Assembly (NCBI GenBank): GCA_035556735.1
Contig: DATMFF010000006.1
Coordinates: forward strand, 1-64,000
Reading direction: 5' to 3'
DNA length: 64,000 nt
From: CANJBX01 sp035556735
GTDB taxonomy: Bacteria; Pseudomonadota; Alphaproteobacteria; Rhizobiales; Xanthobacteraceae
Every line of letters begins with the position of its first letter. The first letter of the stretch is position 1. This document shows positions 37,304 through 46,161 of this stretch, in pieces. Made by a program: the position numbers and the translations under genes. Under the pieces are notes generated by a model. It made no database searches. It saw nothing but the letters and a program-made list of their open reading frames with translations, and was not told the origin of the DNA.

Positions 37304-37364
37304 AAGCCTGCACGACTATCTGACTCTGCGTAAGAATTCGCCCCCTGCACGCGGGACCCGCGCG

Positions 37365-39341
37365 ATGACCGATCAACCGTCCCATTCACGCATGCTGACC
37401 AGATCGCAGCGGTACGAGCTGTCCGACGATGTCGGCCGCAATCCGACGACGAACCCGACCATCGGCGACGTGATCGCGCGCCGATTTGACCGTCGCGACC
37501 TGCTCAAAGGCGCCCTCGGCGTTGCCGCGATCGGCGCGACGGTCGCTCCCCTCGCCCTCGCCGCCCGGCCCGCCCGCGCCGACGTGCCTTCGCGTTTCCG
37601 CTTCGAGGAGATCGCCGCCGGATCCGACGCGGATCACCACGTCGCCGCCGGTTACGACGCCGACGTCCTGATCCGCTGGGGTGATCCGGTGCTTCCGAAA
37701 TCACCCGCTTTCGATCCTGCGGCGCAGACCGCGGCCGCGCAGCGGCTGCAGTTCGGCTACAACAACGATTACCTCGGCTATTTCGCGATGCCCGGCGCGG
37801 CCAATGCGTCGCACCATGGTCTGCTGGTGGTGAATCACGAGTACACCAGCGAGGAACTGATGTTCCCCGGCCTCGGGCGTCAGGATGTCCGCAGCGTCGC
37901 TTTCGCGCACATGACGCCCGATTTGGTCGCGATCGAGATGGCCGCGCATGGCGGATCGGTCATCGAGGTGCGCCGCGAGAACGGCAAATGGCATGTCGCT
38001 TCCGACTCGCGGTATGCGCGTCGCATCGACGCCACGACCCCGATGCGGATCGCGGGCCCGGCCGCGGGCCACGCGCGCCTGCAGACCAAGGCCGATCCGT
38101 CGGGCCGCCGCGTGCATGGAATGATCAACAACTGCGCCGGGGGTATGACGCCCTGGGGCACGTGGCTCACCTGCGAAGAGAATTTTCACGGCTATTTCTC
38201 GGGCAAGCTTCCGGAGGGCCATCCGGAGGCGCGCAACTACAAGCGCTACGGCGTACCGGGCAACGCCTACGCCTGGGGCAAGTTTCACGAGCGCTTCGAC
38301 GTGGCAAAGGAGCCGCAGGAAGCGAACCGCTTCGGCTGGGTGGTCGAGATCGATCCCTTCGATGCCGCCTCCACGCCCGTGAAGCGCACCGCGCTCGGCC
38401 GCATGAAGCACGAAGGCGCCGTCGGCGCCCTCGCAAAGGACGGCCGCTATGTCGTCTACATGGGCGACGACGAACGCTACGACTACGTCTATCGCTTCGT
38501 GACCAGCGCTGTGGTCGATCGCGCCAACCCGGCGGCCAACCGCGACATTCTCGATTCCGGTGTCCTGTCGGTAGCGCGCTACAATGCCGACGGCACCCTC
38601 GACTGGCTTCCGCTCGTGCAGGGCCAAGGACCGCTCACGCCGCAGAACGGGTTCTCCAGCCAGGCCGACGTGCTGATCGAGACCCGCCGCGCGGCCGATC
38701 TCGTCGGGGCGACGAAGATGGACCGGCCCGAGGACGTCGAGGCCAGCCCGGCGACGCACAAGGTCTATGTCACGCTCACCAACAACAGCCGGCGCAAGCC
38801 CGAGGATGTCGATGCCGCCAATCCGCGCGGCCCCAACCTGTTCGGACACATCATCGAAATGATCCCTCCCGACGGTGACCACGCCGCGCCGCGGTTCACC
38901 TGGGATATCCTGGTGAAGTGCGGTGACCCGTCCGTCGCGACGGTCGGCGCGCAGTTCTCGGCCGCCACGACGGGCAACGGCTGGTTCGGCATGCCGGACA
39001 ACGTGGCTTTCGACTCGCAGGGGCGGCTGTGGGTCGCGACCGATGGCAATTCAGCGGCGCGCACCGGCCGCACCGACGGCATCTGGGGCGTCGAGACGGA
39101 CGGGCCGCTCCGCGGCACGTCGAAATGCTTCTATCGCGTGCCGATCGGGGCCGAAATGTGCGGCCCGATCTTTACGCCCGACGACGAGACGCTGTTCGTT
39201 GCCGTGCAGCATCCTGGCGAGGCCGGTGAAGCGACCTTCGATAATCCGCCCACGCGCTGGCCCGATTTCGATCAGGCCACGCCGCCACGCCCGTCCGTGG
39301 TCGCGATCACGCGGCGCGGAGGCGGAAAGATCGCAAGCTGA
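37365..39341 (+). CDS. phoX: PhoX-family alkaline phosphatase (Tat-exported)
   Basis: PhoX releases phosphate from organic esters in the periplasm using iron and calcium. The 658-residue product has an N-terminal twin-arginine signal, RFDRRDLLKGALGVAA (about 42-57) with a hydrophobic core and cleavage near ARADV. Family stretches seen are NNDYLGYFAMPG, NHEYTSEELMFPG, TPWGTWLTCEENFHGYFSG and RMKHEGAVGAL. The start at 37365 gives MTDQPSHSRMLT; an in-frame ATG-less extension to 37257 overlaps the Pho box. It meets the GGDEF gene tail to tail with no gap. Confidence 0.92.
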   Translation: MTDQPSHSRMLTRSQRYELSDDVGRNPTTNPTIGDVIARRFDRRDLLKGALGVAAIGATVAPLALAARPARADVPSRFRFEEIAAGSDADHHVAAGYDADVLIRWGDPVLPKSPAFDPAAQTAAAQRLQFGYNNDYLGYFAMPGAANASHHGLLVVNHEYTSEELMFPGLGRQDVRSVAFAHMTPDLVAIEMAAHGGSVIEVRRENGKWHVASDSRYARRIDATTPMRIAGPAAGHARLQTKADPSGRRVHGMINNCAGGMTPWGTWLTCEENFHGYFSGKLPEGHPEARNYKRYGVPGNAYAWGKFHERFDVAKEPQEANRFGWVVEIDPFDAASTPVKRTALGRMKHEGAVGALAKDGRYVVYMGDDERYDYVYRFVTSAVVDRANPAANRDILDSGVLSVARYNADGTLDWLPLVQGQGPLTPQNGFSSQADVLIETRRAADLVGATKMDRPEDVEASPATHKVYVTLTNNSRRKPEDVDAANPRGPNLFGHIIEMIPPDGDHAAPRFTWDILVKCGDPSVATVGAQFSAATTGNGWFGMPDNVAFDSQGRLWVATDGNSAARTGRTDGIWGVETDGPLRGTSKCFYRVPIGAEMCGPIFTPDDETLFVAVQHPGEAGEATFDNPPTRWPDFDQATPPRPSVVAITRRGGGKIAS

Positions 39342-40601
39342 TCACGCGATCGAGGAGGCGGCCGCCGGCGTGCCCACGTGCTTGGACGGTGCCGGCGCCG
39401 CGCGCGTTTCCTTCGACAGGTCGTCGGCGATCTCGATCCGGTTGCGCCCGTTCTCTTTCGCCAGATACAGCGCCGCGTCCGCGCGCGCGAGCAGCGTCTC
39501 GACGAACGTGAGATCGGCCTTGCGCGCGGGCCGTCCGCTGGCCACGCCGACGCTGACCGTTCCTCCGATGTCGTGCTCGCCGACCGTGACCGCACGCAGC
39601 TCGAACGCGAAACGGACGCGCTCGCCGACGACGGCGCCGTCCTCGGAGCTTCCCGCGACGATCGCCGCGAACTCCTCACCGCCGATGCGCCCGAAGATGT
39701 CGTCGCTGCGCATGGCGCTGCTCGCCGTGGCGGCGAACAGGCGCAGCGCATCGTCCCCCGTGGCGTGGCCGAAGCGATCGTTGATCGACTTGAAGTGATC
39801 GAGATCGAACAGCAGGACGGTGACGGGCGCGCGCCGCTTTGCCTGCATCGCCAGCAGCGCCGCGGCGTTGTCCAGAAACCCGCGGCGATTGAGGACGCCG
39901 GTCAAAGGATCGGTCAGGGCAGCTGTGCGATGCACGTGGACCTTGTGGTCCTGCGTGAGCACGAGGACGATGAACGCCGCGCCCACGGCATAGAGCAGAG
40001 CCTCGAGCCCGAAGATCGCCACCCAGCTCGTCGAGAAGGCGACGAGCGCCTGCCCCTCCGGAAGCAGCGTTGCGAAGATCATGGGAAGGAGGAAAACGGT
40101 GCCGTGCAGGGCAGGCACGATGATCGCGAGCCGGCGATTTGCACGCTCCTTGCGCCGCTCGCGCCACAGCTCATGCGCCGTCAGGAAGGTGTAGGATGCG
40201 ATGATCATTGCGCTGACCATCATCCGTCCGAGCGGCGAGTCGATCGCCCCGGAATCGACCGCCAGCAGCCACGCGGCCGCGCCCGCGACCAGCGCCGGCC
40301 ACTGCACGCTGCGGCCATGAAACAGCCGCGCCGCGTTCCACATCATCCCGCAGGCGATGAACAGCAGCGCGTTGGGCGTCCCCCGCGGCAGATACTCGCC
40401 GGCGGTGCCTTCGAGACTCCACAGCGCAACCGCAAAGCCGCCGAGCAGGTAGGCGGTCCCCCACCAGGCGAGGGCGCGCATGCGGTCCCGGCTGCCGACG
40501 AACAGCAGGAGGGCACCGAGCAGCGCGGTAATGCAGCAGGCCAGGATGGCAAGCGTCGACGCGTCGAGCGACAGCGGCGCCTGGGCGAGCGGAGCAAGCA
40601 T
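39342..40601 (-). CDS. Membrane-bound diguanylate cyclase (GGDEF)
   Basis: The enzyme should make cyclic di-GMP. The 419-residue product has about seven N-terminal membrane helices (about 15-225), then a GGDEF domain (about 240-400) with active-site sequence GRIGGEEFAAIVAG. The inhibitory I-site RSDD lies five residues upstream of GGEEF, so product inhibition is expected. Nucleotide-binding DLDHFKSINDRFGHATGD is intact. The C-terminal 25 residues are a proline/alanine-rich tail. Its stop codon directly abuts the phoX stop. Confidence 0.92.
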   Translation of the reverse strand: MLAPLAQAPLSLDASTLAILACCITALLGALLLFVGSRDRMRALAWWGTAYLLGGFAVALWSLEGTAGEYLPRGTPNALLFIACGMMWNAARLFHGRSVQWPALVAGAAAWLLAVDSGAIDSPLGRMMVSAMIIASYTFLTAHELWRERRKERANRRLAIIVPALHGTVFLLPMIFATLLPEGQALVAFSTSWVAIFGLEALLYAVGAAFIVLVLTQDHKVHVHRTAALTDPLTGVLNRRGFLDNAAALLAMQAKRRAPVTVLLFDLDHFKSINDRFGHATGDDALRLFAATASSAMRSDDIFGRIGGEEFAAIVAGSSEDGAVVGERVRFAFELRAVTVGEHDIGGTVSVGVASGRPARKADLTFVETLLARADAALYLAKENGRNRIEIADDLSKETRAAPAPSKHVGTPAAASSIA

Positions 40602-40901
40602 CGGCTGGATCTCCCGTGTGTAGCGCAGCGGCGAGCGTTCTGGCGGGCTCGCCTGTTTGCGGCTTATGGCTCATTAGCACCGCCGAAGGTGCGACGGGGG
40701 AACGGTCTGCGCTCAGCCTTTGCGAGCGCTTGCACGCGGGCATCAGATTTCAGCTAAAATTCGGCGCAACGTTTCGAAGCTTTCTGCGGAATATTGCGTC
40801 CATCCGGATCGGCGCCGGTCGTCCGTCGAAAATTTTCCGGTTCGGGACCAAACCAGGTGGCGGGACGCCGCATAACTGCTAAGCGTGTCGGCGCAATCGA
40901 C

Positions 40902-41852
40902 ATGCCGGCCATGAGTCCCTCCCCAATCAATCGCTCGATGAATGCCCGCGAATGGAGCATGCTGTTGCTGCTCGCCGGCATCTGGGGCTGCTCGTTCTAT
41001 TTCGTGGCCGTGGCCCTGTGGGAGCTGCCGCCGCTGACGATCGTCGCCTTGCGCGTGCTCATTGCCGCGCTGGCGCTTCATGTCGTCATCCGGCTGATGG
41101 GCATCCACCTGCCGATGACCCGGCGCGCGTGGACGTCGTTCGCCATCATGGCTGTCATCAACAACGTGATCCCGTTCACGTTGTTGACCTGGGGCCAGGC
41201 CTACGTCGCCAGCGGCGTGGCTTCGATCCTCAACGCGACGACACCGATCTTCACGGTCCTGATCGCGCATGTCGCCACGACGGACGAGAAGTTGACGGTC
41301 AACCGTGCCATCGGGACGGGGCTCGGCCTTATCGGCGTGATCGTGCTGATCGGAGGCACCGCATTGGGACAGATGTCGCTGCACCTTGCCGGCGAGCTGG
41401 CGATCCTGGGCGCCGCCGTGGCCTACGGGTCCTCCAGCGTGTTCGCACGGCGCTTCAGCGCCATCGGGGTTCCTCCGCTCGCCAGCGCGGCCGGCCTGCT
41501 GACCGTGTCCTCGGCGATGATGGTGCCTGCCATGCTCGTCGTCGACCAGCCATGGCTGCGGCCAATTCCCGGACTCGCGGTCGTGCTGGCGGTCCTCGGT
41601 TCGGCACTGATCGCGACCGCGGTGGCCTATCTGCTCTATTTCAGGATCGTGGCGACGGCAGGCGCCACCAACCTCATGCTGGTGACGTTCCTGATGCCGG
41701 TGACGGCCATCAGTCTTGGCGTACTCGTGCTGGGCGAGGACATCGCCGTCCGCCACATCGCGGGGATGGCCCTGATCGCCTGCGGCCTCGCCTTCATCGA
41801 CGGGCGGCTGCTGCGCCGGCTGCGACGCGCGCCTCTGAAGCCGGCGGAATGA
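40902..41852 (+). CDS. EamA/DMT-family transporter
   Basis: The 316-residue membrane protein has about ten helices in two EamA repeats: first repeat REWSMLLLLAGIWGCSFYFV to the pore loop ASILNATTPIFTVLI, second repeat ELAILGAAVAYGSSSVFARR to NLMLVTFLMPVTAISLGVLV. Such proteins export metabolites or amino acids; the substrate is unknown. Starts at 40902 or 40911 are both possible; the upstream frame to 40794 has no ribosome binding site and overlaps the putative promoter. It is convergent with rpsI. Confidence 0.88.
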   Translation: MPAMSPSPINRSMNAREWSMLLLLAGIWGCSFYFVAVALWELPPLTIVALRVLIAALALHVVIRLMGIHLPMTRRAWTSFAIMAVINNVIPFTLLTWGQAYVASGVASILNATTPIFTVLIAHVATTDEKLTVNRAIGTGLGLIGVIVLIGGTALGQMSLHLAGELAILGAAVAYGSSSVFARRFSAIGVPPLASAAGLLTVSSAMMVPAMLVVDQPWLRPIPGLAVVLAVLGSALIATAVAYLLYFRIVATAGATNLMLVTFLMPVTAISLGVLVLGEDIAVRHIAGMALIACGLAFIDGRLLRRLRRAPLKPAE

Positions 41853-41867
41853 AGCACCGGGGCAAAC

Positions 41868-41895
41868 AAAAAGGGCGCGTCGAGCGCGCCCTTTT
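41868..41895. terminator. Bidirectional terminator between the EamA gene and rpsI
   Basis: The stem GGGCGCG-TCGAG-CGCGCCC (41873-41891) has an A-run on its left (41868-41872) and TTTT on its right (41892-41895). It can terminate both the plus-strand transporter and the minus-strand rplM-rpsI operon. Confidence 0.88.
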
Positions 41896-41916
41896 CGCTT
41901 CGATAAAAGAGGTCGC

Positions 41917-42393
41917 CTAGCGCTTCGAGAACTGGAACGAGCGACGCGCCTTGGCGCGGCCGTACTTCTTGCGCTCGACCACGCGCGAGTCGCGGGTGAG
42001 GAAGCCACCGCGCTTGAGCGGGGTGCGCAGTTCCGGCTCGAAGTGAGTGAGCGCCTTGGCGATGCCGTGGCGCACCGCGCCAGCCTGGCCGGAAAGGCCG
42101 CCACCGGACACCGTGCAGACGATGTCGTACTGGGTGCTGCGGTTCGCGACGACGAGCGGCTGCTGGATCAGCATGCGCAGCACCGGCCGCGCGAAATAGA
42201 CCTCGGCGGTGCGATCGTTGATCGTGACGTTGCCGGCGCCGCGCTTGATCCAGACGCGCGCGACGGCGTCCTTGCGCTTGCCGGTTGCGTAGGCGCGGCC
42301 CTGGCTGTCGAGCTTCTGCACGTATTTCGGGGCTTCGGGGGCCGCCGGCTTGAGCGCTGACAGCTGGTCGAGCGACTGCATGGTCTCGGCCAT
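41917..42393 (-). CDS. rpsI: 30S ribosomal protein S9
   Basis: S9 sits at the 30S head and its C-terminal tail contacts P-site tRNA. The 158-residue product has an alphaproteobacterial N-terminal extension (about 1-30), the TGKRKDAVARVWIK core, GGGLSGQAGAVRHGIAKAL and the C-terminal ARRSFQFSKR. It lies 1 bp downstream of rplM, as in nearly all bacteria. Confidence 0.98.
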   Translation of the reverse strand: MAETMQSLDQLSALKPAAPEAPKYVQKLDSQGRAYATGKRKDAVARVWIKRGAGNVTINDRTAEVYFARPVLRMLIQQPLVVANRSTQYDIVCTVSGGGLSGQAGAVRHGIAKALTHFEPELRTPLKRGGFLTRDSRVVERKKYGRAKARRSFQFSKR

Positions 42394-42394
42394 C

Positions 42395-42859
42395 TTACCC
42401 TCTCCTGACGTTCTTGCGGTTCATGGCCGCGATGTCGACTGCTGTGGGATTCTGCGCCGCATGAGGATGCTCGGCGCCCGGATAGACGCGCAGGTTGGAC
42501 AGCTGCTGCCGGCCAAGCGGTCCGCGCGGGAGCATGCGCTCGACCGCCTTCTCGAGGACGCGTTCGGGGAAGCGGCCTTCCATGATCGACTTCGCCGTGC
42601 GCTCCTTGATGCCGCCGATGAAGCCGGTGTGATGATGGTAGACCTTGCGCTCGAGCTTACGCCCGGTGAACACCGCCTTGGCGGCGTTGATGACGATGAC
42701 GTTGTCGCCGCAGTCGACGTGCGGGGTGAAGGTAGGCTTGTCCTTGCCGCGCAGGCGCAGCGCGATCAGCGACGCGAGGCGGCCGACCACGAGCCCGCTG
42801 GCGTCGATCATCACCCACTTCTTGTCCACGTCGGCGGGTTTGGCCGAATAGGTTTTCAT
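42395..42859 (-). CDS. rplM: 50S ribosomal protein L13
   Basis: L13 is an early-assembling 50S protein. The 154-residue product starts MKTYSAKPADVDKKWVMIDA and contains GRLASLIALRLRGKDKPTFT, DNVIVINAAKAVFTGRK and HHHTGFIGGIKERTA. It is the first gene of the rplM-rpsI operon. Its promoter candidate lies at 42913-42940. Confidence 0.98.
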   Translation of the reverse strand: MKTYSAKPADVDKKWVMIDASGLVVGRLASLIALRLRGKDKPTFTPHVDCGDNVIVINAAKAVFTGRKLERKVYHHHTGFIGGIKERTAKSIMEGRFPERVLEKAVERMLPRGPLGRQQLSNLRVYPGAEHPHAAQNPTAVDIAAMNRKNVRRG

Positions 42860-42912
42860 TGGGAATCCGTCCGGATAGGCCGCGCAAGGCGGCGCACTTC
42901 GATTGCGGCGGG

Positions 42913-42940
42913 TTCTAACCTGCTACCTGCGTGCGGTCAA
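42913..42940 (-). promoter_or_regulatory. Sigma-70-type promoter of rplM-rpsI
   Basis: On the minus strand TTGACC (42940-42935), a 16-base spacer and TTAGAA (42918-42913) precede rplM. The start of transcription would be near 42906, about 47 bases before the rplM ATG. Confidence 0.6.
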
Positions 42941-42978
42941 CGCAGTTTAACACCAAAACATTCCAACATTACAGACAC

Positions 42979-43446
42979 TTACAATTTTGGTGTGATATTA
43001 CCATCTGGCAACAGTCTGGTGGCGGGCGGGATTGCATAGGTCGATGTGGCGTGCGCGACCAGTTCCTCCTCGCCCTCCGAACGGATCGACACGTCGCCGA
43101 CGGCCAGCTGCTTGCCGAGCTTGAGCAGCCGGGCCTCCGCCAGCAGGGCCCGTGCGGGCGGCTTGCGCAGGAAGTTGATGTTGAGGCTGGTGGTCACCGC
43201 CAGCGGCTCCCATCCGATCGACGCCAGCACCGCCACGTACATCGTGACATCGGCCAGCATCATCATGGTCGGCCCCGAGATCGTGCCGCCCGGCCGCAGC
43301 GAGCCTGACGCGAAGCCGAGACGCACGCGGCCCCCGCCGTGCCAGACCTGCTGGATGGACAGGCCGCTCTCGGCATTGAACGTCTCGGGGAACTCGCCTG
43401 CCAGGCGCCGCTCCAGTTCCTGTACGTCCAGAAGAGGTTCGCGCAT
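42979..43446 (-). CDS. PaaI-family hotdog thioesterase
   Basis: The 155-residue product has the hotdog fold of acyl-CoA thioesterases: long central helix GPTMMMLADVTMYVAVLASI and strands TTSLNINFLRKPPARALLAE and KLGKQLAVGDVSIRSEGEEE. The usual HGG motif before the helix is replaced by GGTISGP, so catalytic details may differ. The stop codon lies inside a nine-base inverted repeat (ACACCAAAA/TTTTGGTGT, 42950-42993). It is upstream of rplM in the same direction but probably a separate unit. Confidence 0.82.
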   Translation of the reverse strand: MREPLLDVQELERRLAGEFPETFNAESGLSIQQVWHGGGRVRLGFASGSLRPGGTISGPTMMMLADVTMYVAVLASIGWEPLAVTTSLNINFLRKPPARALLAEARLLKLGKQLAVGDVSIRSEGEEELVAHATSTYAIPPATRLLPDGNITPKL

Positions 43447-43509
43447 GACCGCCTCGCGATGAACCTTCGTCCGTCATAGACGCCTCGGCGGGCGACGCAA
43501 AGCACCTTC

Positions 43510-43902
43510 TCACGTGCGGCCATAGAGCTCGCGCAACTCGTCCTTCGCCCGCTCGAGCTTCCTCTTCTGCGTCGCAGGCAGATTGCGACCCGCGCGGTTG
43601 ATGTAGAACGTCAGCATCGACATCGCGGACCGGTACGAACCTGATTTCCGGCGCCGGCTGGCGTCGGCGGACCGTTTCAAGGAGCGCGCGATCTCGCGCG
43701 GCGTGCGCTTGGTGAAGACCTTGTTCTCCAGTGTCAGCGCATCGCTCTCCCGCGTGACCCGGGCCGACCATCGGCGGGTCGTGCGCGTCGTGCCTCCGCC
43801 GCCGCGCGCCTTGCCCGCTGACTTTTTTCGGCGCGACGCAGTGCCCGAGCTTCGTTTGCCCGCCGCCGCCTTCGTCCGCCGCTTTTTCGCTATCCGGGCC
43901 AC
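43510..43902 (-). CDS. DUF3175 domain protein, basic
   Basis: The 130-residue product begins with a very basic low-complexity tail (about 1-40, MARIAKKRRTKAAAGKRSSG) followed by the DUF3175 core: RRWSARVTRESDALTLENKV, FTKRTPREIARSLKRSADAS and SAMSMLTFYINRAGRNLP. The charge suggests nucleic-acid binding, but no function is established. It lies 63 bp upstream of the thioesterase gene on the same strand. Confidence 0.8.
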   Translation of the reverse strand: MARIAKKRRTKAAAGKRSSGTASRRKKSAGKARGGGGTTRTTRRWSARVTRESDALTLENKVFTKRTPREIARSLKRSADASRRRKSGSYRSAMSMLTFYINRAGRNLPATQKRKLERAKDELRELYGRT

Positions 43903-44020
43903 GGCTCACCTCCGGGATTGCTGGCTTCGCAAATTCAAACGCGCCGTCGAGGCAGCCGTTCCGACCAAGGCTTGCCTGCCGCCCGCGCCGGGTTAACTAT
44001 CGAGCCGAGCGAGCCTTGAG

Positions 44021-44848
44021 ATGACCCCATCAGCCGCCGCCCATCTTGCCCCCGACCCGCCGCCGCTGCTCCAGGAGCGCGAGGGATCGATCGCAGTCCT
44101 CACGCTCAACCGGCCGGCGGCGCGCAACAGCCTGTCGGATGCGCTGCTCGCGGCGCTGGGCGAGGCCCTCGCTGCGATCGCGCGGGACGGCGGCGTGCGT
44201 GTCGTGGTCCTCGCGGCCAACGGCCCGGCATTCTGCGCCGGTCACGATCTCAAGGAGGTGACGGCACGGCGTGGCGATGCCGACCGCGGCCGCGCGTACT
44301 TCGCTGACCTGATGGAGACCTGCAGCGCCGTGATGACGGCGATCGTGCGGTTGCCGCAGCCGGTGATCGCGGCCGTGCAGGGTCCCGCCACGGCCGCCGG
44401 CTGCCAGCTCGTTGCGAGCTGCGATCTCGCGGTCGCCTCCTCGAACGCGACCTTCTGCACGCCCGGGGTCAATATCGGGTTGTTCTGCTCGACGCCGATG
44501 GTGGCGCTCTCGCGCAACGTGCCGCGCAAGCACGCCATGGAGATGCTGCTCACCGGCGAGACCATTTCCGCCGATGCGGCGCAGCGGCTCGGCTTGATCA
44601 ATCGCATGGTCGCGCCCGGGAGCGAGCGCGCGGAAGCCGTCGCGCTGGCGCGCATCATCGCCGCAAAGCCGGCCGCCACGGTCAAAATCGGCAAGGAGGC
44701 ATTCTATCGCCAGGCCGAGATGGGCCTTGACGAGGCCTATCGTTATGCCGCGGCGGTGATGGTCGAAAATATGCTGCATTCCGATGCGCAGGAAGGCATC
44801 GGCGCATTTCTCGAGAAACGCGCGCCACGGTGGGAGCCGGGCACATGA
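44021..44848 (+). CDS. Crotonase-family protein lacking both catalytic glutamates
   Basis: The 275-residue product has the crotonase fold (GSIAVLTLNRPAARNSLSDA, AFCAGHDLKEVTA) and resembles the ECHDC3-type group. At the two positions where hydratases have glutamate it has Gln129 (AAGCQLVAS) and Gly149 (TPGVNIGLF), so ordinary enoyl-CoA hydration is unlikely. The oxyanion-hole region is otherwise conserved. The start at 44021 gives MTPSAAAHLAPD. It overlaps a small membrane-protein gene as ATGA. The real reaction is unknown. Confidence 0.85.
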   Translation: MTPSAAAHLAPDPPPLLQEREGSIAVLTLNRPAARNSLSDALLAALGEALAAIARDGGVRVVVLAANGPAFCAGHDLKEVTARRGDADRGRAYFADLMETCSAVMTAIVRLPQPVIAAVQGPATAAGCQLVASCDLAVASSNATFCTPGVNIGLFCSTPMVALSRNVPRKHAMEMLLTGETISADAAQRLGLINRMVAPGSERAEAVALARIIAAKPAATVKIGKEAFYRQAEMGLDEAYRYAAAVMVENMLHSDAQEGIGAFLEKRAPRWEPGT

Positions 44849-45144
44849 CCGCCCTCGCACACTCGCAATTGCTGCGTTCATTGCTGGCCCGGCTGCGCGA
44901 GCCCGCGGCGCTCCGGCGCGGTGTGATGGCCGGCGCCGCATGGGGTATCGCGCTCGCGGCCGGCCTGACTGCGCTCAGCGCGTGGCAGTGCGGCGGCATC
45001 TGCCTCGACGAGACGGCGTGGCTGGGAATCACGTCGGTCGGCACCGGGATCCTCGCGATCGGCCCGGTCGCCGCATTGGGGCGCACGCAGGCTCAGGCGC
45101 GGACGCCCCCTTCGAGCGACCGTTCGATCGCCTCGCAGGTCTGA
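44845..45144 (+). CDS. Small membrane protein coupled to the crotonase-like gene
   Basis: The 99-residue product has two hydrophobic segments, about residues 28-47 (VMAGAAWGIALAAGLTALSA) and 62-80 (GITSVGTGILAIGPVAALG), separated by a short loop with two cysteines (WQCGGICLDE). The start overlaps the preceding stop as ATGA. Its 3' end overlaps the convergent LysR gene by 52 bases. I recognise no family. Confidence 0.55.
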   Translation: MTALAHSQLLRSLLARLREPAALRRGVMAGAAWGIALAAGLTALSAWQCGGICLDETAWLGITSVGTGILAIGPVAALGRTQAQARTPPSSDRSIASQV

Positions 45145-46016
45145 CGCAGGCGCGGCACGACGACATCGACAAAAGCGCGCAGCTTGCGCGCCGGATGCTT
45201 GCCGTGCGGATAGAGCACGTGCACCGGGATGTCCCGATCCTCGTGGCCGGCCAGCACACGCACCAGCGATCCATCCTTGAGTGCATCGGCCGCCTGATAG
45301 CTGAGCACGCGCGTCAGTCCGTGCCCGGCCAGCGCCGCGTCGATCGCCGCTTCGGCGGTGTTCACGGTAAGGCGCGGACGGATCGCGGCGTCGATGCCAT
45401 AGGCCCGGAACTGCCAGCGGTCCGGCGCGTCGAGCGAGACGAAGGCGATCGTGTCGTGATCGACGAGGTCGCCGGGCATCCGCGGCTCGCCGCGACGCGC
45501 GATGTACGAAGGCGATGCTACGATAATCCGCCGCAAGACGCCGACCCGTGTCGCGATCGCCGACGAGGCTGCGAGTTCGCCGATGCGGACCGCGGCGTCG
45601 AGCGCTTCGTCCACGAGATCGATGGGGCGATCGACCAGCGTCAGCCGCACGTTGACTTGCGGGAATTGTCCCAGGAACGCCATCACCACCGGGAGCACGT
45701 GCCGCCGCCCGAACACGATGGGCGCCGTCACGCGCAGTTCGCCGCGCGGCGCCGCTCCCTGCCCCGCGGCCGCCTGCTCGATCTCCTGCAGATCGGCGAG
45801 CACCCGTCTGGCGCCCGCCAGGAAGCCCTGTCCTGCTTCGGTCAGGCTGACGGCTCGGGTGGTCCGGTTGAGCAGGCGAACGCCGAGCCGCGCCTCCAGT
45901 TCGGCGACGGCCCGGGTCACCGCCGCAGGCGAGCGGTCGAGATGTGCGGCCGCGGCAGAGAAGCTGCCGCGTTCCGCAACCTCGGCAAAGGTGGCGATGC
46001 TTTCAATCCGGTCCAT
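45093..46016 (-). CDS. LysR-family transcriptional regulator
   Basis: The 307-residue product has a LysR winged helix (about 1-60: MDRIESIATFAEVAERGSFS, recognition helix SPAAVTRAVAELEARLG) and a substrate-binding domain (about 90-295). It is of the DhaA/AaeR-like group that often sits opposite an oxidoreductase. It is divergent from a PNPOx-like gene at 46162, and a perfect inverted repeat lies exactly at its start (46016-46036), probably an autoregulatory site. The inducer is unknown. Confidence 0.9.
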   Translation of the reverse strand: MDRIESIATFAEVAERGSFSAAAAHLDRSPAAVTRAVAELEARLGVRLLNRTTRAVSLTEAGQGFLAGARRVLADLQEIEQAAAGQGAAPRGELRVTAPIVFGRRHVLPVVMAFLGQFPQVNVRLTLVDRPIDLVDEALDAAVRIGELAASSAIATRVGVLRRIIVASPSYIARRGEPRMPGDLVDHDTIAFVSLDAPDRWQFRAYGIDAAIRPRLTVNTAEAAIDAALAGHGLTRVLSYQAADALKDGSLVRVLAGHEDRDIPVHVLYPHGKHPARKLRAFVDVVVPRLRQTCEAIERSLEGGVRA

Positions 46017-46036
46017 AATTGCCGTTTCCGCAATTA
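46016..46036. promoter_or_regulatory. LysR-type operator TAATTGC-N7-GCAATTA
   Basis: Seven-base perfect inverted arms (46016-46022 and 46030-46036) separated by seven bases fit the T-N11-A pattern. They lie at the first base of the LysR gene and within the divergent region to the PNPOx-like gene at 46162. Confidence 0.65.
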
Positions 46037-46161
46037 CATATTTCTCTTAGCCGGGATTATATCCACAGTCCGCAATGATAAGTAGCTGATCGTACCCGGT
46101 CCTCGGACGTCGATATCCTGGCCCCGATCGACATGAGCGGCCGCCGGCTGCGGAGCGAACC

